A stretch of DNA of 64,000 nucleotides. It comes from Verrucomicrobiaceae bacterium (GTDB lineage: Bacteria > Verrucomicrobiota > Verrucomicrobiia > Verrucomicrobiales > Verrucomicrobiaceae). Each line of letters opens with the position of its first letter. Positions within the stretch are counted from its first letter, which is position 1. The notes beneath the pieces were generated by a model. That model made no database searches. It was not told the DNA's origin and was given only the letters and a program-made list of their open reading frames with translations. The stretch is from positions 1-64,000 of the forward strand of contig JAGKWZ010000011.1 in NCBI GenBank assembly GCA_021151605.1, in the 5' to 3' direction. Both the position numbers and the translations under genes were made by a program. This document shows, in pieces, positions 36,681 to 45,747 of this stretch.

Positions 36681-37346
36681 ATGCGCGGTCGGCTCTCCAG
36701 ACTCAGTTGCCTCCTGCTGCTGGTGAACTCATCGAGTTGGGCACATCCTTCGGACATCAGCTACCTGCGTGTGAAGGCGGAGCGGCAGCGCGTGGAAATG
36801 CGGTTCACGTTTAATCTGGTGATGCTGTCTCGTTTCGTCGGCAGCCTGGATACGAATGCCGACCGACACATCGACAAGGCGGAACTGGAGGCGATTACTC
36901 CAGAGCTGTTGGGATTTCTCGGGCAAAAGATTCAGGTCGAGGTGAATGGCAAAAAGGCCACCCTGGGCGTCGCGAGGCAGCTGGAGTGCGTTTGGCCTGT
37001 CAGCGATGGCATGATGCGCGTGGCGGAGGCGGACTATCCGGTGCGGTATGTGGACATCGCGTTCACGCAAGAGGTCTCGCCTGTGCTGGCGGACTTGTGG
37101 CTGGGCTTTGAGCTGTGGGAGCAAACCGGGCCGCTGGGGACGATCGAAGCGACCTATGAGCAAGATGAGCTTCGCACCCAGGTGCCTTTCAGTGCCGGTG
37201 AGCCGGATTACCTGTATGACACCGGCTTTGCGGTGGAGTCCGTGTTTCAGGAGCCAGCGAAGTCGCCTGACTGGCGTCCATGGGCGATTGGCGTGGCGTT
37301 CTGCTTCCTGACTCTGATGGCTTGGCGCTTCCTGAAACGGCGCTGA
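36681..37346 (+). CDS. Exported protein with one EF-hand and a C-terminal membrane anchor
   Basis: 221 residues. Signal peptide (RLSCLLLLVNSSSWA), then a beta-rich domain opening with HPSDISYLRVKAERQRVEMR, a calcium loop DTNADRHIDKAELEAI (about 57-72) and a final membrane helix (WAIGVAFCFLTLMAWRFL) before a basic tail. It starts 3 bases after the Omp85 gene ends, so it is surely in the same operon. Function unknown; the layout resembles small periplasmic proteins annotated beside HupE/UreJ-like proteins, but no such partner is present. Confidence 0.6.
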   Translation: MRGRLSRLSCLLLLVNSSSWAHPSDISYLRVKAERQRVEMRFTFNLVMLSRFVGSLDTNADRHIDKAELEAITPELLGFLGQKIQVEVNGKKATLGVARQLECVWPVSDGMMRVAEADYPVRYVDIAFTQEVSPVLADLWLGFELWEQTGPLGTIEATYEQDELRTQVPFSAGEPDYLYDTGFAVESVFQEPAKSPDWRPWAIGVAFCFLTLMAWRFLKRR

Positions 37347-37355
37347 ATCAAACTC

Positions 37356-38084
37356 ATGGGCTACCATCTCGCTGGCTTCATCAATTCGGTCATCTTTTTG
37401 CTGACCTTGGGCGGATTGTGGGAGCAGTTGCGGATCGTTTGGCATCGCAAACAGCAGGTGCTGGATGGGCGCTTGCAGGATGGAACGACGGCGGTGCTGT
37501 CACTGAACCAGTTCGTCAGCAGCTACCTGGCGTTCTTTTCCTTCTTCCTCTATGGTGCCTGTCTGGAGCGGTTCAATCACTACCTCGTTTGGACGCGATT
37601 GGCGGCATCACTGCTCTCTTTGGCCGTGCTTTGGGAGATCATGCGTGCCAGACGTGATCGACTTTCGACGATGAGCTTTGCTCTGTGCACGGCGGTGTTC
37701 TTTGGGTTGCCTAGCGTGTTGATGATCAATGCTGAAGCCATGGTGTGGTGTCGCAGCCTTTCGCAGGCGCTGATCGTGGTGGCGACGGTCATTCTGGCCC
37801 AGGGCTACACGCATCAGATCCTGCTGATCCGCCGTTCCGGACGCACCGGTGCGGTGTCGATCCGAATGCATCAGTTCTTCCTGCTGAAAGATATCTCGAC
37901 AGTGGTCTTTGCCATCTCGATGGGCCTCCGCAATGGCTGGCCACTGCTGCTTCTTTCCACCGTCAGCGGCCTGACAAAAGTGGGCACGCTGTGGCACTTC
38001 CGTTGGGCGAGATTAAGCCTGCTGGCGCAACAACGACGGAGGTTATCCAGCGATGAGCCGCCTGAAATCGTCGTCAGTTCTTAA
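37356..38084 (+). CDS. Seven-helix membrane protein (PQ-loop-like, uncertain)
   Basis: 242 residues with about seven hydrophobic helices. Two positions resemble PQ-loop/SWEET-type motifs: GLWEQLRIVWHRKQ at 20-33 and YTHQILLIRRSGRTGAVSIR in the second half, each followed by a short helix. The soluble tail (RRRLSSDEPPEIVVSS) is probably cytoplasmic. It follows the EF-hand gene by 9 bases. A small-solute transporter is possible but not shown. Confidence 0.5.
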   Translation: MGYHLAGFINSVIFLLTLGGLWEQLRIVWHRKQQVLDGRLQDGTTAVLSLNQFVSSYLAFFSFFLYGACLERFNHYLVWTRLAASLLSLAVLWEIMRARRDRLSTMSFALCTAVFFGLPSVLMINAEAMVWCRSLSQALIVVATVILAQGYTHQILLIRRSGRTGAVSIRMHQFFLLKDISTVVFAISMGLRNGWPLLLLSTVSGLTKVGTLWHFRWARLSLLAQQRRRLSSDEPPEIVVSS

Positions 38085-38114
38085 CGGCGATTTCAGGCAT
38101 CAAAAGAGAGGCGA

Positions 38115-39905
38115 CTACTCCGCAGCAGCCACCTTTTCACCGGCGAGCTTGGTAGCGCGTTCGGCGAGTTCGATGTGGAATTGCTCGGGCGTTGGCTCGG
38201 CACCCTTCGTGCGAGTGCGGCCGAACCAGTCGGCGAAGATTTCGCCGGGCTGACGCTCGGCTTTGAAGGCTTCGAGCAGTTCGCGAACCTTGGCTGGGAC
38301 ATCGTCACCGAGCACGCTCTTGTATTCCAAACCGGCGAGACGATTCCCGCGGATGCTGCCGCCGACGAACATGGCGTACTTGTTTGGTGCGCGGCCCACG
38401 AAGCCAATGTCGGCATTGTAGGGGCGGCCACAGCCGTTCGGGCAGCCAGTCATGCGGAATAGGATGGGTTCGTCTTCGAGACCGAGCTCACGGAGGGTGG
38501 CGTCGATCTTGTCCATGAAGCCAGGGAGGGCGCGCTCGGACTCGCTGAGAGCGAGGCCGCAGGTCGGCAGGGCGACGCAGGCGTGGGCGACCTTGCGGGC
38601 GCGGGTCATGCCATCGGCATGGACGACGCCGTGCTTGGCGAGGATGGCATCGACCTTGGCTTTGTCGGCTGGATCGATGTCAGCGAGGATCAGATTCGTG
38701 TTTGGCGTGACGATGATCGGGCATTTCACCGTCTCGGCGATCTCGCGGAAACAGGCGCGGTATTGCGGGCCGCCTTCGCGATCCACGATACGGCCCATGC
38801 TGACAAAGACGGCGCAGTAGAGCTTTCCGTCGCCCTGCTCATGCCAGCCGAGGTTGTCTTCGACAGTGTCAAAGACGAGTTCCTTTGGCGGGAAGGTCTC
38901 GATGCCGGGCAGGCGGCGCACGACTTCAGCGCGGAAGCCGTCGAGGCCCATGGTCTGCACGGTGTATTTCATGCGGGCGTTTTTGCGCTCGACGCGGTTG
39001 CCGTGGTCACGCTGCGTGGTGACGATGGCCTCGACGGCATCGACGACGTTGGCTCGCTTGGCATAAAGCAGAGGCTGGCCGAGGAAAGGCCGCGTGCTGA
39101 GCTGGCCGTGACTCATGCCAAAGCCGCCGCCGACGGTGAGGGTGTAACCTTCGACTTCGCCATTCACGACATGTGGCACGAGGCCGAGATCCTGGGAGTA
39201 GATGTCGGCGTCATTGAGCGGTTGGATGGCCACGCCGATTTTGAATTTGCGGGGCAGATAGACTTTGCCGTAGATCGGATCTTCGCCTTCAGCGGCCTTC
39301 GTGGCTTCACGGACGGCGGGATTGACCTCGGGGTCTTTGATCCACTCGGGATCGATCTTTTCGCCGTCGAGCCAGATGTCGGCATAGGCGGTGGAGCGCC
39401 AGAGGAAGCGCTGGCTGATCTCTTCCGTGAGCTTCTGGGTGTCAGCGTGTACGGCGTCCTTGATCGGAGCAGCTGGGCCCATGGTGTTGCGCACCACGTC
39501 ACCGCAGGCACCCATGGTGCTGAGGCCGCTGTGGCAGACATTGTGGATGACTTCCTTCAGGCCGCCTTTGAGCACTCCGTGGAGCTGGATGCCCTGGCGG
39601 TTGGTGAGGCGCATGTTGCCGCAGGCTTTCGTGCAAAGGTCGTCATGGATGAGCCACTGTGCAGAGGAGATACGACCGCCGGGCATCTTGCTGCGGATCA
39701 TGAAGCTCCAGGCTTTTTCGAGCTTGGCCTTGCTGCGTTCGGCACGCACATCGCGGTCATCCTGCTGATAGGAGCCATGATGTTTCAGGAGAATGTTCAT
39801 GTCCTCCGTGATGTTTGGGGTGCTGGTGTCAGCGAATTGCTCAGCGAGCTGGCCACGGAGGCCGGCTGAGGCTAGTTTGATGTCTTCAACGGAGGCTTTG
39901 CTCAT
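38115..39905 (-). CDS. cysI: Assimilatory sulfite reductase hemoprotein (siroheme/4Fe-4S)
   Basis: 596 residues, family length. The chain has the two ferredoxin-like halves and two siroheme-binding repeats. Substrate and siroheme residues are in the LTNRQGIQLHGV region, and the 4Fe-4S/siroheme cysteines are in CVALPTCGLALSESER and TGCPNGCGRPYNADIG. It reduces sulfite to sulfide with six electrons in cysteine synthesis. A nitrite reductase of the same superfamily is the main alternative. No flavoprotein subunit (CysJ) is adjacent, so the donor may be ferredoxin or encoded elsewhere. Confidence 0.85.
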   Translation of the reverse strand: MSKASVEDIKLASAGLRGQLAEQFADTSTPNITEDMNILLKHHGSYQQDDRDVRAERSKAKLEKAWSFMIRSKMPGGRISSAQWLIHDDLCTKACGNMRLTNRQGIQLHGVLKGGLKEVIHNVCHSGLSTMGACGDVVRNTMGPAAPIKDAVHADTQKLTEEISQRFLWRSTAYADIWLDGEKIDPEWIKDPEVNPAVREATKAAEGEDPIYGKVYLPRKFKIGVAIQPLNDADIYSQDLGLVPHVVNGEVEGYTLTVGGGFGMSHGQLSTRPFLGQPLLYAKRANVVDAVEAIVTTQRDHGNRVERKNARMKYTVQTMGLDGFRAEVVRRLPGIETFPPKELVFDTVEDNLGWHEQGDGKLYCAVFVSMGRIVDREGGPQYRACFREIAETVKCPIIVTPNTNLILADIDPADKAKVDAILAKHGVVHADGMTRARKVAHACVALPTCGLALSESERALPGFMDKIDATLRELGLEDEPILFRMTGCPNGCGRPYNADIGFVGRAPNKYAMFVGGSIRGNRLAGLEYKSVLGDDVPAKVRELLEAFKAERQPGEIFADWFGRTRTKGAEPTPEQFHIELAERATKLAGEKVAAAE

Positions 39906-39949
39906 GTCTGGGGGATAAAAAGGGCCTTCGAGATTCGTCGATCCTCCTG

Positions 39950-40056
39950 GGAAAGCAAGCCAGGAGGCAAGTGAATTATATTATTGTCGATGGGAAAAGT
40001 CTAGATTCCAGCGAGCTTGGATGGAAATTATAAATAATATTGTTTATTGCTTATAA
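39950..40056 (-). promoter_or_regulatory. Promoter and leader hairpin of the sulfite reductase gene
   Basis: On the minus strand a TATAAT lies at 40032-40027 with TTATAA 18 bases upstream (40056-40051), in an AT-rich stretch unlike its surroundings. Transcription from there would give a leader of about 115 bases containing a hairpin (CCTCCTGG/CCAGGAGG, 39950-39974, 9-base loop) whose 3' side holds AGGAGG. A plus-strand TATAAT at 40052-40057 could serve the 110-residue protein gene at 40098. Confidence 0.5.
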
Positions 40057-40097
40057 TTTTTTGAAATTTACAGGCGCTGGGCTAAAATTTCACAGTT

Positions 40098-40430
40098 ATG
40101 CTACACCCACCTTTGCCAGAAGCTGCCGAACTGCTCGAAGACCAACTGCCCGCGCAGGCGCAGTTTGACGCTCTCAGGCAGACTTTGGAGCGTTTGCGCC
40201 AAGAATTGGACCAGCTTTCGGGGACCAAAGAGGTAGTGGCTACCCCCGAGCCGAAGAAGCCATGTCTCTTCACGGCACCTCCTGCCATTCAGGAGAGACA
40301 GCCAGTGGTTCGAACAGTCATCGAATCCATCCCGCCCAAGCCAGATGCAATGCTGGAGCGCGCGACTTTGGAGGAGCTGAACATGGCGCTGGGTCTCGCT
40401 TTTTCGCAGATCGCCAAGCGCACGTGCTAG
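40098..40430 (+). CDS. Small coiled-coil protein of unknown function
   Basis: 110 residues. The N-terminal 45 form a heptad-like helix (EAAELLEDQLPAQAQFDALR and on to LRQELDQLSG). A proline-rich linker (ATPEPKKPCLFTAPPAIQER) follows, then a short C-terminal helix (ATLEELNMALGLAFSQIAKR). No family recognised. Transcribed away from the sulfite reductase gene from the shared AT-rich region; its stop touches that of the convergent heparinase gene. Confidence 0.5.
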   Translation: MLHPPLPEAAELLEDQLPAQAQFDALRQTLERLRQELDQLSGTKEVVATPEPKKPCLFTAPPAIQERQPVVRTVIESIPPKPDAMLERATLEELNMALGLAFSQIAKRTC

Positions 40431-42302
40431 TCAGGCAAGACGTTGAATCTTCGTCACCAATCCGGCACAGACATTCCGGATGGACAACACATGAGCCGTG
40501 TCAATCCTGCCATAAAATGGCGAAACACGTCTCTCGTCGAGAGTTACCTCGGCATCGCTGGCATGGAGAGTGATCTGCCACTGTTTCCCGGCGCGTGTGA
40601 TGAGAAACCTGTTTTCAGCACCGGCCGAAGTCTGCTTCACCTGGGCACCCGGTGGCAGGGTCCAATTCACGGTAAATGGAGTGCGGTAATCTTCGGTATC
40701 TCGGATCTCGATGTAGTCCTCCAGGCGGCGCACTTGGCGTTGGAAGATGTGCTTTTCATGCTCAAACCGTGCGACTGCCGTGCTGCCTTCGACAATGAGT
40801 TTTGGCACGGGGTGATGCTGGATCTGAAGGAAAGGCCCGATGCGACGTGGTGTCTGGAAACCTGCGGGGTAGGGCTGGGGGCCATTGTGAGCGCTCCAAC
40901 TGGCGAGTTCCTCACGCAGCCCAGCATGGCCGTGGTAACCGCCTGTGCCGGGGTCGATGAGCAGGGAGTGTTCGCCATCCCAGATCGAGACATGTAGGGC
41001 ATCCGCATGACCATGTGCGGCCAGGGGGCCAAATCCGAGTGGTGACGCATCCAGACGCGCCACCCAGCCATGAGAGCGCAAGGCAGCTTGGCCTGAGGTG
41101 GCAAAAATCTGCCAATCGTGGACGGTAAGACCGGCGGTGGGTGTGTTCAAGGCGACCATGGGTGGATGGCCCAGCCACCATCTCAGGCTGCCTTCATCTC
41201 CGAGCAGCCATGCACGCCATTCCTCATTGGCGGTGGCGCGACTTTGCGTAAGGGGCACGACGATCGCGTCATCACTATCGCCGAAATCCCAGGGCTCCGA
41301 GGCATGACCGAGCGCCAGGAAATACCGGGCCGCTAGGGCAAGGCGATGATGCACCTCACCTGCGCGACAGCCCACTACTCGTGCAGACTGCCAGGCCAGG
41401 TCAAAGGCGAAGGCGTGGTAATGAAGCGCCTGCTCATGGGAGCCGCCATCAGCGGCGAACTGCCGCAGAACCTCCTGCCCGAGAGTCTCCCAGGCGGTCT
41501 CAGCACTACAGGCGATCTTTTCCAAAGCTGGCCATCGTGAAGCGGAAAGAACCAGCGCAGCGAGTTCACCCAATAAATGGTTGTTTGCCGATGAACCTGA
41601 GGACCTGTGTCTCCAGACCCACGCGGCGTGAATCGGCACGATTCGTTTCCGCAGCATGGCCTGGTGATCCATGTGGGCGCATCCGGGGGCTGTCTGCTCG
41701 GAGGCCCAGGCGGTCACGAAGGCGTCAAACCAACAGAAGTTGATCAGACGCAGCGCAGCTTCGAGCGGGCTGGTCCAATTAATGCCAATGCCAGGCGGGT
41801 TCCGCTCGCACCAGTCCTCCAGCCAAAGCTGTGCAGTGCGGATGGCGTTGGCGTCATTATTCAGCCAGCCATGCATGGCCAGACGCGTCATCTCCGTCCA
41901 GCGATTGATCTCCCAGATGGTCCGGGCATCGGCACCATCTGGCAGGTGGCGGTAGTCGAGTTTCGTCGAAGGGGTATCGTGGGCGATCACCACGCCGCAG
42001 GCAGGATCACGGTGCCAACACGGCGGGGCACCGACCTCCACCACTTTCCTGCCAAAGAGCAGCCACTCTCCGCAGATCAGCTTTTTTGCCTCTGCAGCGA
42101 GCTGGATGCGAAGGCCAGCAGGCGCAGATGCACGCTCCGGTAATCGCGGAGCTTTGTCATTGATAGCACCGGGGTCGAATTTCGAGACGCGTCGAACAAA
42201 ACCACTTTGCGTGAGCTGCCGCCACGAGTCGCCAGCACGGTGTACCATCTCTCCAGGGCTCATGGCCCGGAGTCGATGAAGATACCATTCGAAACGCGAC
42301 AT
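40431..42302 (-). CDS. Heparinase II/III family protein
   Basis: 623 residues from the ATG at 42302 (MSRFEWYLHRLRAMSPGEMV), the usual N-terminal motif of heparinase II/III proteins in polysaccharide clusters. An alpha/alpha-toroid follows (NWTSPLEAALRLINFCW, RSSGSSANNHLLGELAALVL, GGSHEQALHYHAFAFDLAW). The C-terminal half is a beta-sandwich with FGPLAAHGHADALHVSIWDG and LLIDPGTGGYHG. Family enzymes are uronic-acid polysaccharide lyases, so it may trim or degrade the polymer made by this cluster. It appears to be the last gene of the minus-strand cluster. Confidence 0.8.
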   Translation of the reverse strand: MSRFEWYLHRLRAMSPGEMVHRAGDSWRQLTQSGFVRRVSKFDPGAINDKAPRLPERASAPAGLRIQLAAEAKKLICGEWLLFGRKVVEVGAPPCWHRDPACGVVIAHDTPSTKLDYRHLPDGADARTIWEINRWTEMTRLAMHGWLNNDANAIRTAQLWLEDWCERNPPGIGINWTSPLEAALRLINFCWFDAFVTAWASEQTAPGCAHMDHQAMLRKRIVPIHAAWVWRHRSSGSSANNHLLGELAALVLSASRWPALEKIACSAETAWETLGQEVLRQFAADGGSHEQALHYHAFAFDLAWQSARVVGCRAGEVHHRLALAARYFLALGHASEPWDFGDSDDAIVVPLTQSRATANEEWRAWLLGDEGSLRWWLGHPPMVALNTPTAGLTVHDWQIFATSGQAALRSHGWVARLDASPLGFGPLAAHGHADALHVSIWDGEHSLLIDPGTGGYHGHAGLREELASWSAHNGPQPYPAGFQTPRRIGPFLQIQHHPVPKLIVEGSTAVARFEHEKHIFQRQVRRLEDYIEIRDTEDYRTPFTVNWTLPPGAQVKQTSAGAENRFLITRAGKQWQITLHASDAEVTLDERRVSPFYGRIDTAHVLSIRNVCAGLVTKIQRLA

Positions 42303-42357
42303 GGGGCCTCCTCTAGCGTCCACCGTGCTGGGGCTCAAGCCCCGTTCACAGGTTCAT

Positions 42358-44490
42358 TCAAATCAAGGCACCTCGCCCCTCGCGCAGGCTCTCCATCACG
42401 GCAAAGGTCAGCGCCATGCTTTGGCGGGCTTCTGCGTAGGGTAGCGGGTGGGCACTCTGACCTTTCAGGTAGGCCAGCCAGGCTGCCATTTCCTCGGCGT
42501 GGCCTTTGCTGCCAAACTTCGTCACCACACGTTTGCGTTTCCGATGGATCGCCAGCTCCTGGAAGTTCGTGCACTCCGCCACGAGTCCGCTGGCAAAGAC
42601 GCGGAACGTCTCCTTCGGGAAAGCGAAGTCGCCCTCGGCGGAGTAGATGATCTGAGCAGCGGAGCCATCGGCAAACTCGATCTGCGCGGTGAAGGAATCT
42701 GGGAAGGCACTGCGTCCGACGGTCTGCGCGGTGACACGAGTCGGCTTGCCGAGCAGGTGGCAGGCGAAGTCGAAGAAGTGGCAGGCCTCGCCAAGCACAC
42801 GCCCGCCGCTTTCCTCCAGGTTGGCATACCAATGGTCCGGCGCGAGAGGCCCGGCAAAGACGTGGAAGGCGAGTGTTTTGGGGCCGGAGATGCCGCTGAG
42901 GATCTTTTTCAGCTCGACGGTGGCTGGCGCAAAACGGCGATTGAAGCCGACCATGACGCTGCCCTTGGATTCGCCAATGGCGGAGTCGATCTGCGCGAGT
43001 TCGTCTCGGGTCAGGCAGAGCGGTTTTTCGACGAAGACATGCTTGTCAGCTGCGAGAGCGCGAATCGTGAGCGGAGCGTGCAGATGATGCCGTGTGCCGA
43101 TCATGACGGCACCTTCTTTGCCTTCGAAGACCTTTGCCGCATCCGTTTCGGCATGGGCGAAGCCGAACTTCTCCTTCACATGCCGTGAACTGAGTCCGGT
43201 GGCATTGACTATGGTGCCAAGGCTGATCTGGCCTTTCACGTGCGGCAGCAGCATCGTGCGGGCGAAGTTGCCTGCGCCGATGACATGCAGCACGCCTGCC
43301 GGCGTGAATGACGAATGGCGAATGGCGAATGACGAAGCTTCTGAAGGCTTGGGTTTTTCGTCATTCGTGCTTCGAGCTACGTCATTCGGATACTCGATGA
43401 GCACCCCCAGCTCCGTTTCCAGATGATCATAAACCGAGAGCACGTCGCCAAAGGTCACGCGCTTGGTGGTCACGGGTTTCAAATCTAGCGCGCCGGATTT
43501 CATGAGGTGCAGACAGGCTTCGAAGTTGCGGTTTTCCGTCCAGCGAACGTGGCCGATGGGGTAGTCGTGGCCGCCCCATTCGTAGCTCGGGTCGTAGCGG
43601 CCGGGGCCGTAGCTGCGGGAGTAGCGGACCTGGATGTCCTTCATGTAGGCGGTTTTCCAGCTCAGCTCGGCATCGTAGATGCCCACGATCACCATGACGC
43701 CGCGATCTCTGAGGCAAGCGATGGCGCTGTCTGCGGCTTCGCGACCTTTGCCGCCGACACAAAGCAGCGCGGCATCGACTCCGTGACCCTCGGTCCATGC
43801 ACGGACTTCGTCTTCGAGCTTAGACTGGCTGGGATTCACGATGCGCTCGGCTCCCATGGCGAGGGAGGTTTGCAAACGAGCCGCGACGAAGTCCACCGCC
43901 ATGACACGAGCACCGCTGGCTTTGAGCAAACTGGTGGCGAGCAGGCCGACCAAACCCTGACCCATGACAAGCACTCGCTCACCGAGTCGAGCGCCGGACT
44001 GGCGGACGCCCTCCATCGAGATCGAGGCGAGTGTCGTGTAAGCTGCCTGCCAGTCTTCGACACCTTCAGGAATCGGAGAGGCGAGCAGATCCGGCACGCC
44101 GATCATCTCCGCATGAAAGGCACACTCTGCACCGCCACAGGCCACGCGATCACCGACTCGGAAGCGCGTGTTCAATTCATCGACGGCGACGACGACTCCC
44201 GCTGCCGAGTAACCCAGCGGAGTCGGAGATTCGAGTCGGTTGCGCACCTTTTCGAGAGCGGACTTCCAGCCCAGCGTGCGGGCGGTATCGATCACCTTCT
44301 TCACCTGATCTGGTCTAGCCTTCGCTTTTTGCAAAAGGGACATCCGAGCCTGCTCCACCTTCATTTTTTCCGTGCCCGGCGAGATCACGGAACACGTCGT
44401 CCGCACCAAAATGCCTCCCGGCGGCGGCATGGGAGCAGGCACCTCCTGGAGTTCGAGACGACCGTCCTGATATTGGGCGAGTTGTTGCAT
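42358..44490 (-). CDS. Two-domain oxidoreductase: zinc-dependent dehydrogenase fused to Gfo/Idh/MocA
   Basis: 710 residues. Residues 1-360 form a medium-chain alcohol-dehydrogenase-like domain (TTCSVISPGTEKMKVEQARM, GYSAAGVVVAVDELNTRFRV, GERVLVMGQGLVGLLATSLL). Residues 399-710 form a Gfo/Idh/MocA domain (HVIGAGNFARTMLLP, HVFVEKPLCLTRDELAQ, GGRVLGEACHFFDFACHLLG). Such fusions oxidise or epimerise nucleotide-sugar intermediates and often sit beside heparinase-like genes. Between the domains a repeat-derived linker (about 368-395) is inserted in frame. Confidence 0.85.
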   Translation of the reverse strand: MQQLAQYQDGRLELQEVPAPMPPPGGILVRTTCSVISPGTEKMKVEQARMSLLQKAKARPDQVKKVIDTARTLGWKSALEKVRNRLESPTPLGYSAAGVVVAVDELNTRFRVGDRVACGGAECAFHAEMIGVPDLLASPIPEGVEDWQAAYTTLASISMEGVRQSGARLGERVLVMGQGLVGLLATSLLKASGARVMAVDFVAARLQTSLAMGAERIVNPSQSKLEDEVRAWTEGHGVDAALLCVGGKGREAADSAIACLRDRGVMVIVGIYDAELSWKTAYMKDIQVRYSRSYGPGRYDPSYEWGGHDYPIGHVRWTENRNFEACLHLMKSGALDLKPVTTKRVTFGDVLSVYDHLETELGVLIEYPNDVARSTNDEKPKPSEASSFAIRHSSFTPAGVLHVIGAGNFARTMLLPHVKGQISLGTIVNATGLSSRHVKEKFGFAHAETDAAKVFEGKEGAVMIGTRHHLHAPLTIRALAADKHVFVEKPLCLTRDELAQIDSAIGESKGSVMVGFNRRFAPATVELKKILSGISGPKTLAFHVFAGPLAPDHWYANLEESGGRVLGEACHFFDFACHLLGKPTRVTAQTVGRSAFPDSFTAQIEFADGSAAQIIYSAEGDFAFPKETFRVFASGLVAECTNFQELAIHRKRKRVVTKFGSKGHAEEMAAWLAYLKGQSAHPLPYAEARQSMALTFAVMESLREGRGALI
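43306..43387. repeat. MITE-like inverted-repeat element inserted in the coding sequence
   Basis: GAATGAC (43306-43312) and GTCATTC (43381-43387) bound 82 bases with an inner 10-bp pair GAATGACGAA (43327-43336)/TTCGTCATTC (43357-43366). The stretch is rich in GAATG[AG]CGAA direct repeats. It encodes the linker phrase PSEASSFAIRHSSF and keeps the two-domain oxidoreductase frame open. Confidence 0.65.
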
Positions 44491-44492
44491 GT

Positions 44493-45671
44493 TCAGGCGA
44501 TACTTTGTAGCATGTGATCAAACTTGTCCTGCCAAGCGCTGACGCTGGTTTCACGCAGCAGCCACTGGCGGGCGTGATCGCCGAGTAGGCGGTGCTGATC
44601 TTGAGACATGGATTCGAAGGCGAGCACGTCCTGCACGATGGCGGAGACATCTCCCGGAGTGTGGAGTAGGCCGGTTTGACCGTGCTGCACGGTTTCGATC
44701 AAACCTCCGCTGCGGGCGGCGAGCACGGGTTTGGCGTAGTCGTAGGCTTCGTAGATCATGATCCCGAGTGGTTCCCACCAAAGGGAAGGTGCGACCAAGG
44801 CACGACAGCGGCGGAGGGCGTTGTGTTTGGCCTCACCGCTGAGGTGGCCGAGGTAGTGGATACTGGGATTTTGTGCAGCGGCGGACTCGATGAAGCTCTG
44901 CAAGCCGCCTTCCCCAGCGATGTGAAGCGCTGGTGTGCGCTCGCCGAGATGCTGTCGGAGTTCGTGCCAGGCTTGGATGAGTGGTTGGAGACCTTTTTCA
45001 GGAATGAGTCTGCCGAGGAAGAGGTAGCCACCATCATCCTCGATCTCAGGAAGCTGCGGCATGGAATCCCAAGAATGGCGCAGCACATGCAGCCGCTCCC
45101 TCGGCACGAAGCCATGCTTGGCGAAGAGGTCTGCCATAAACTGGGAGATGGTGACCCAGGCCTTGACGCTCTCCAGCCACCCGCTGCGTCTCAGAAGCTG
45201 CAGCATGAGGGCGCAAAGCAGACTCTTTGTGTGGCCTTGCCAAGCTCCAGCCAGGACCTCTCCCGCATAGCCACCATGGAGCGGGGCAGTTTGTGCCTGC
45301 CCATCATAGAAGGAAGATCCCCCGACCGAGAAGGGCCGATAATTGTGCAGATACTGGATCACAGGTAGGTGCTGCCGAAGTGCACTGCGGTAAAGGGAAG
45401 GGGAGCCGACAGGGTAGATGTTGTGAAACATGGCCGCCTGGGCACCAGTCTCGGAGACACTCTGCTCGAACTGTCGGGCTGAGGCAGGGTTGTAAAAGAA
45501 GCAAGCTGCCTGCCGCAGCGAGCATGGGGCATGCGGTCCGATCCAATCGTGGCTGTCGAACAAGCAGCGTGGCACCTCATGCCGGAGAGCGGCGTGACCG
45601 TGGATACGGTCCACGGATTTCTCCTCTCCTCCCATGCGGAGGTAGCGATTGAATACCTGGAGCAGGGTCAT
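44493..45671 (-). CDS. Glycosyltransferase family 4 protein
   Basis: 392 residues, GT-B fold. N-terminal phrases are LLQVFNRYLRMGGEEKSVDR and YLHNYRPFSVGGSSFYDGQA. The donor-binding half has GGYLFLGRLIPEKGLQPLI, LHIAGEGG, YLGHLSGEAKHNALRRCRAL and the EX7E-like region PSLWWEPLGIMIYEAYDYAK. It should move an activated sugar to a lipid-linked acceptor at the inner membrane. It resembles the GT4 at 61595 in both ends (FNRY..GGEE, LHNYRPFS), so the two are probably paralogs. Stop and next start are 2 bases apart. Confidence 0.85.
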   Translation of the reverse strand: MTLLQVFNRYLRMGGEEKSVDRIHGHAALRHEVPRCLFDSHDWIGPHAPCSLRQAACFFYNPASARQFEQSVSETGAQAAMFHNIYPVGSPSLYRSALRQHLPVIQYLHNYRPFSVGGSSFYDGQAQTAPLHGGYAGEVLAGAWQGHTKSLLCALMLQLLRRSGWLESVKAWVTISQFMADLFAKHGFVPRERLHVLRHSWDSMPQLPEIEDDGGYLFLGRLIPEKGLQPLIQAWHELRQHLGERTPALHIAGEGGLQSFIESAAAQNPSIHYLGHLSGEAKHNALRRCRALVAPSLWWEPLGIMIYEAYDYAKPVLAARSGGLIETVQHGQTGLLHTPGDVSAIVQDVLAFESMSQDQHRLLGDHARQWLLRETSVSAWQDKFDHMLQSIA

Positions 45672-45747
45672 GCTGACGTTTGCTCGAACGGTTTTAACTA
45701 TGGCCTGACTTACAGACTTCGCACACGAGTGCTGATCTACTCAGATC

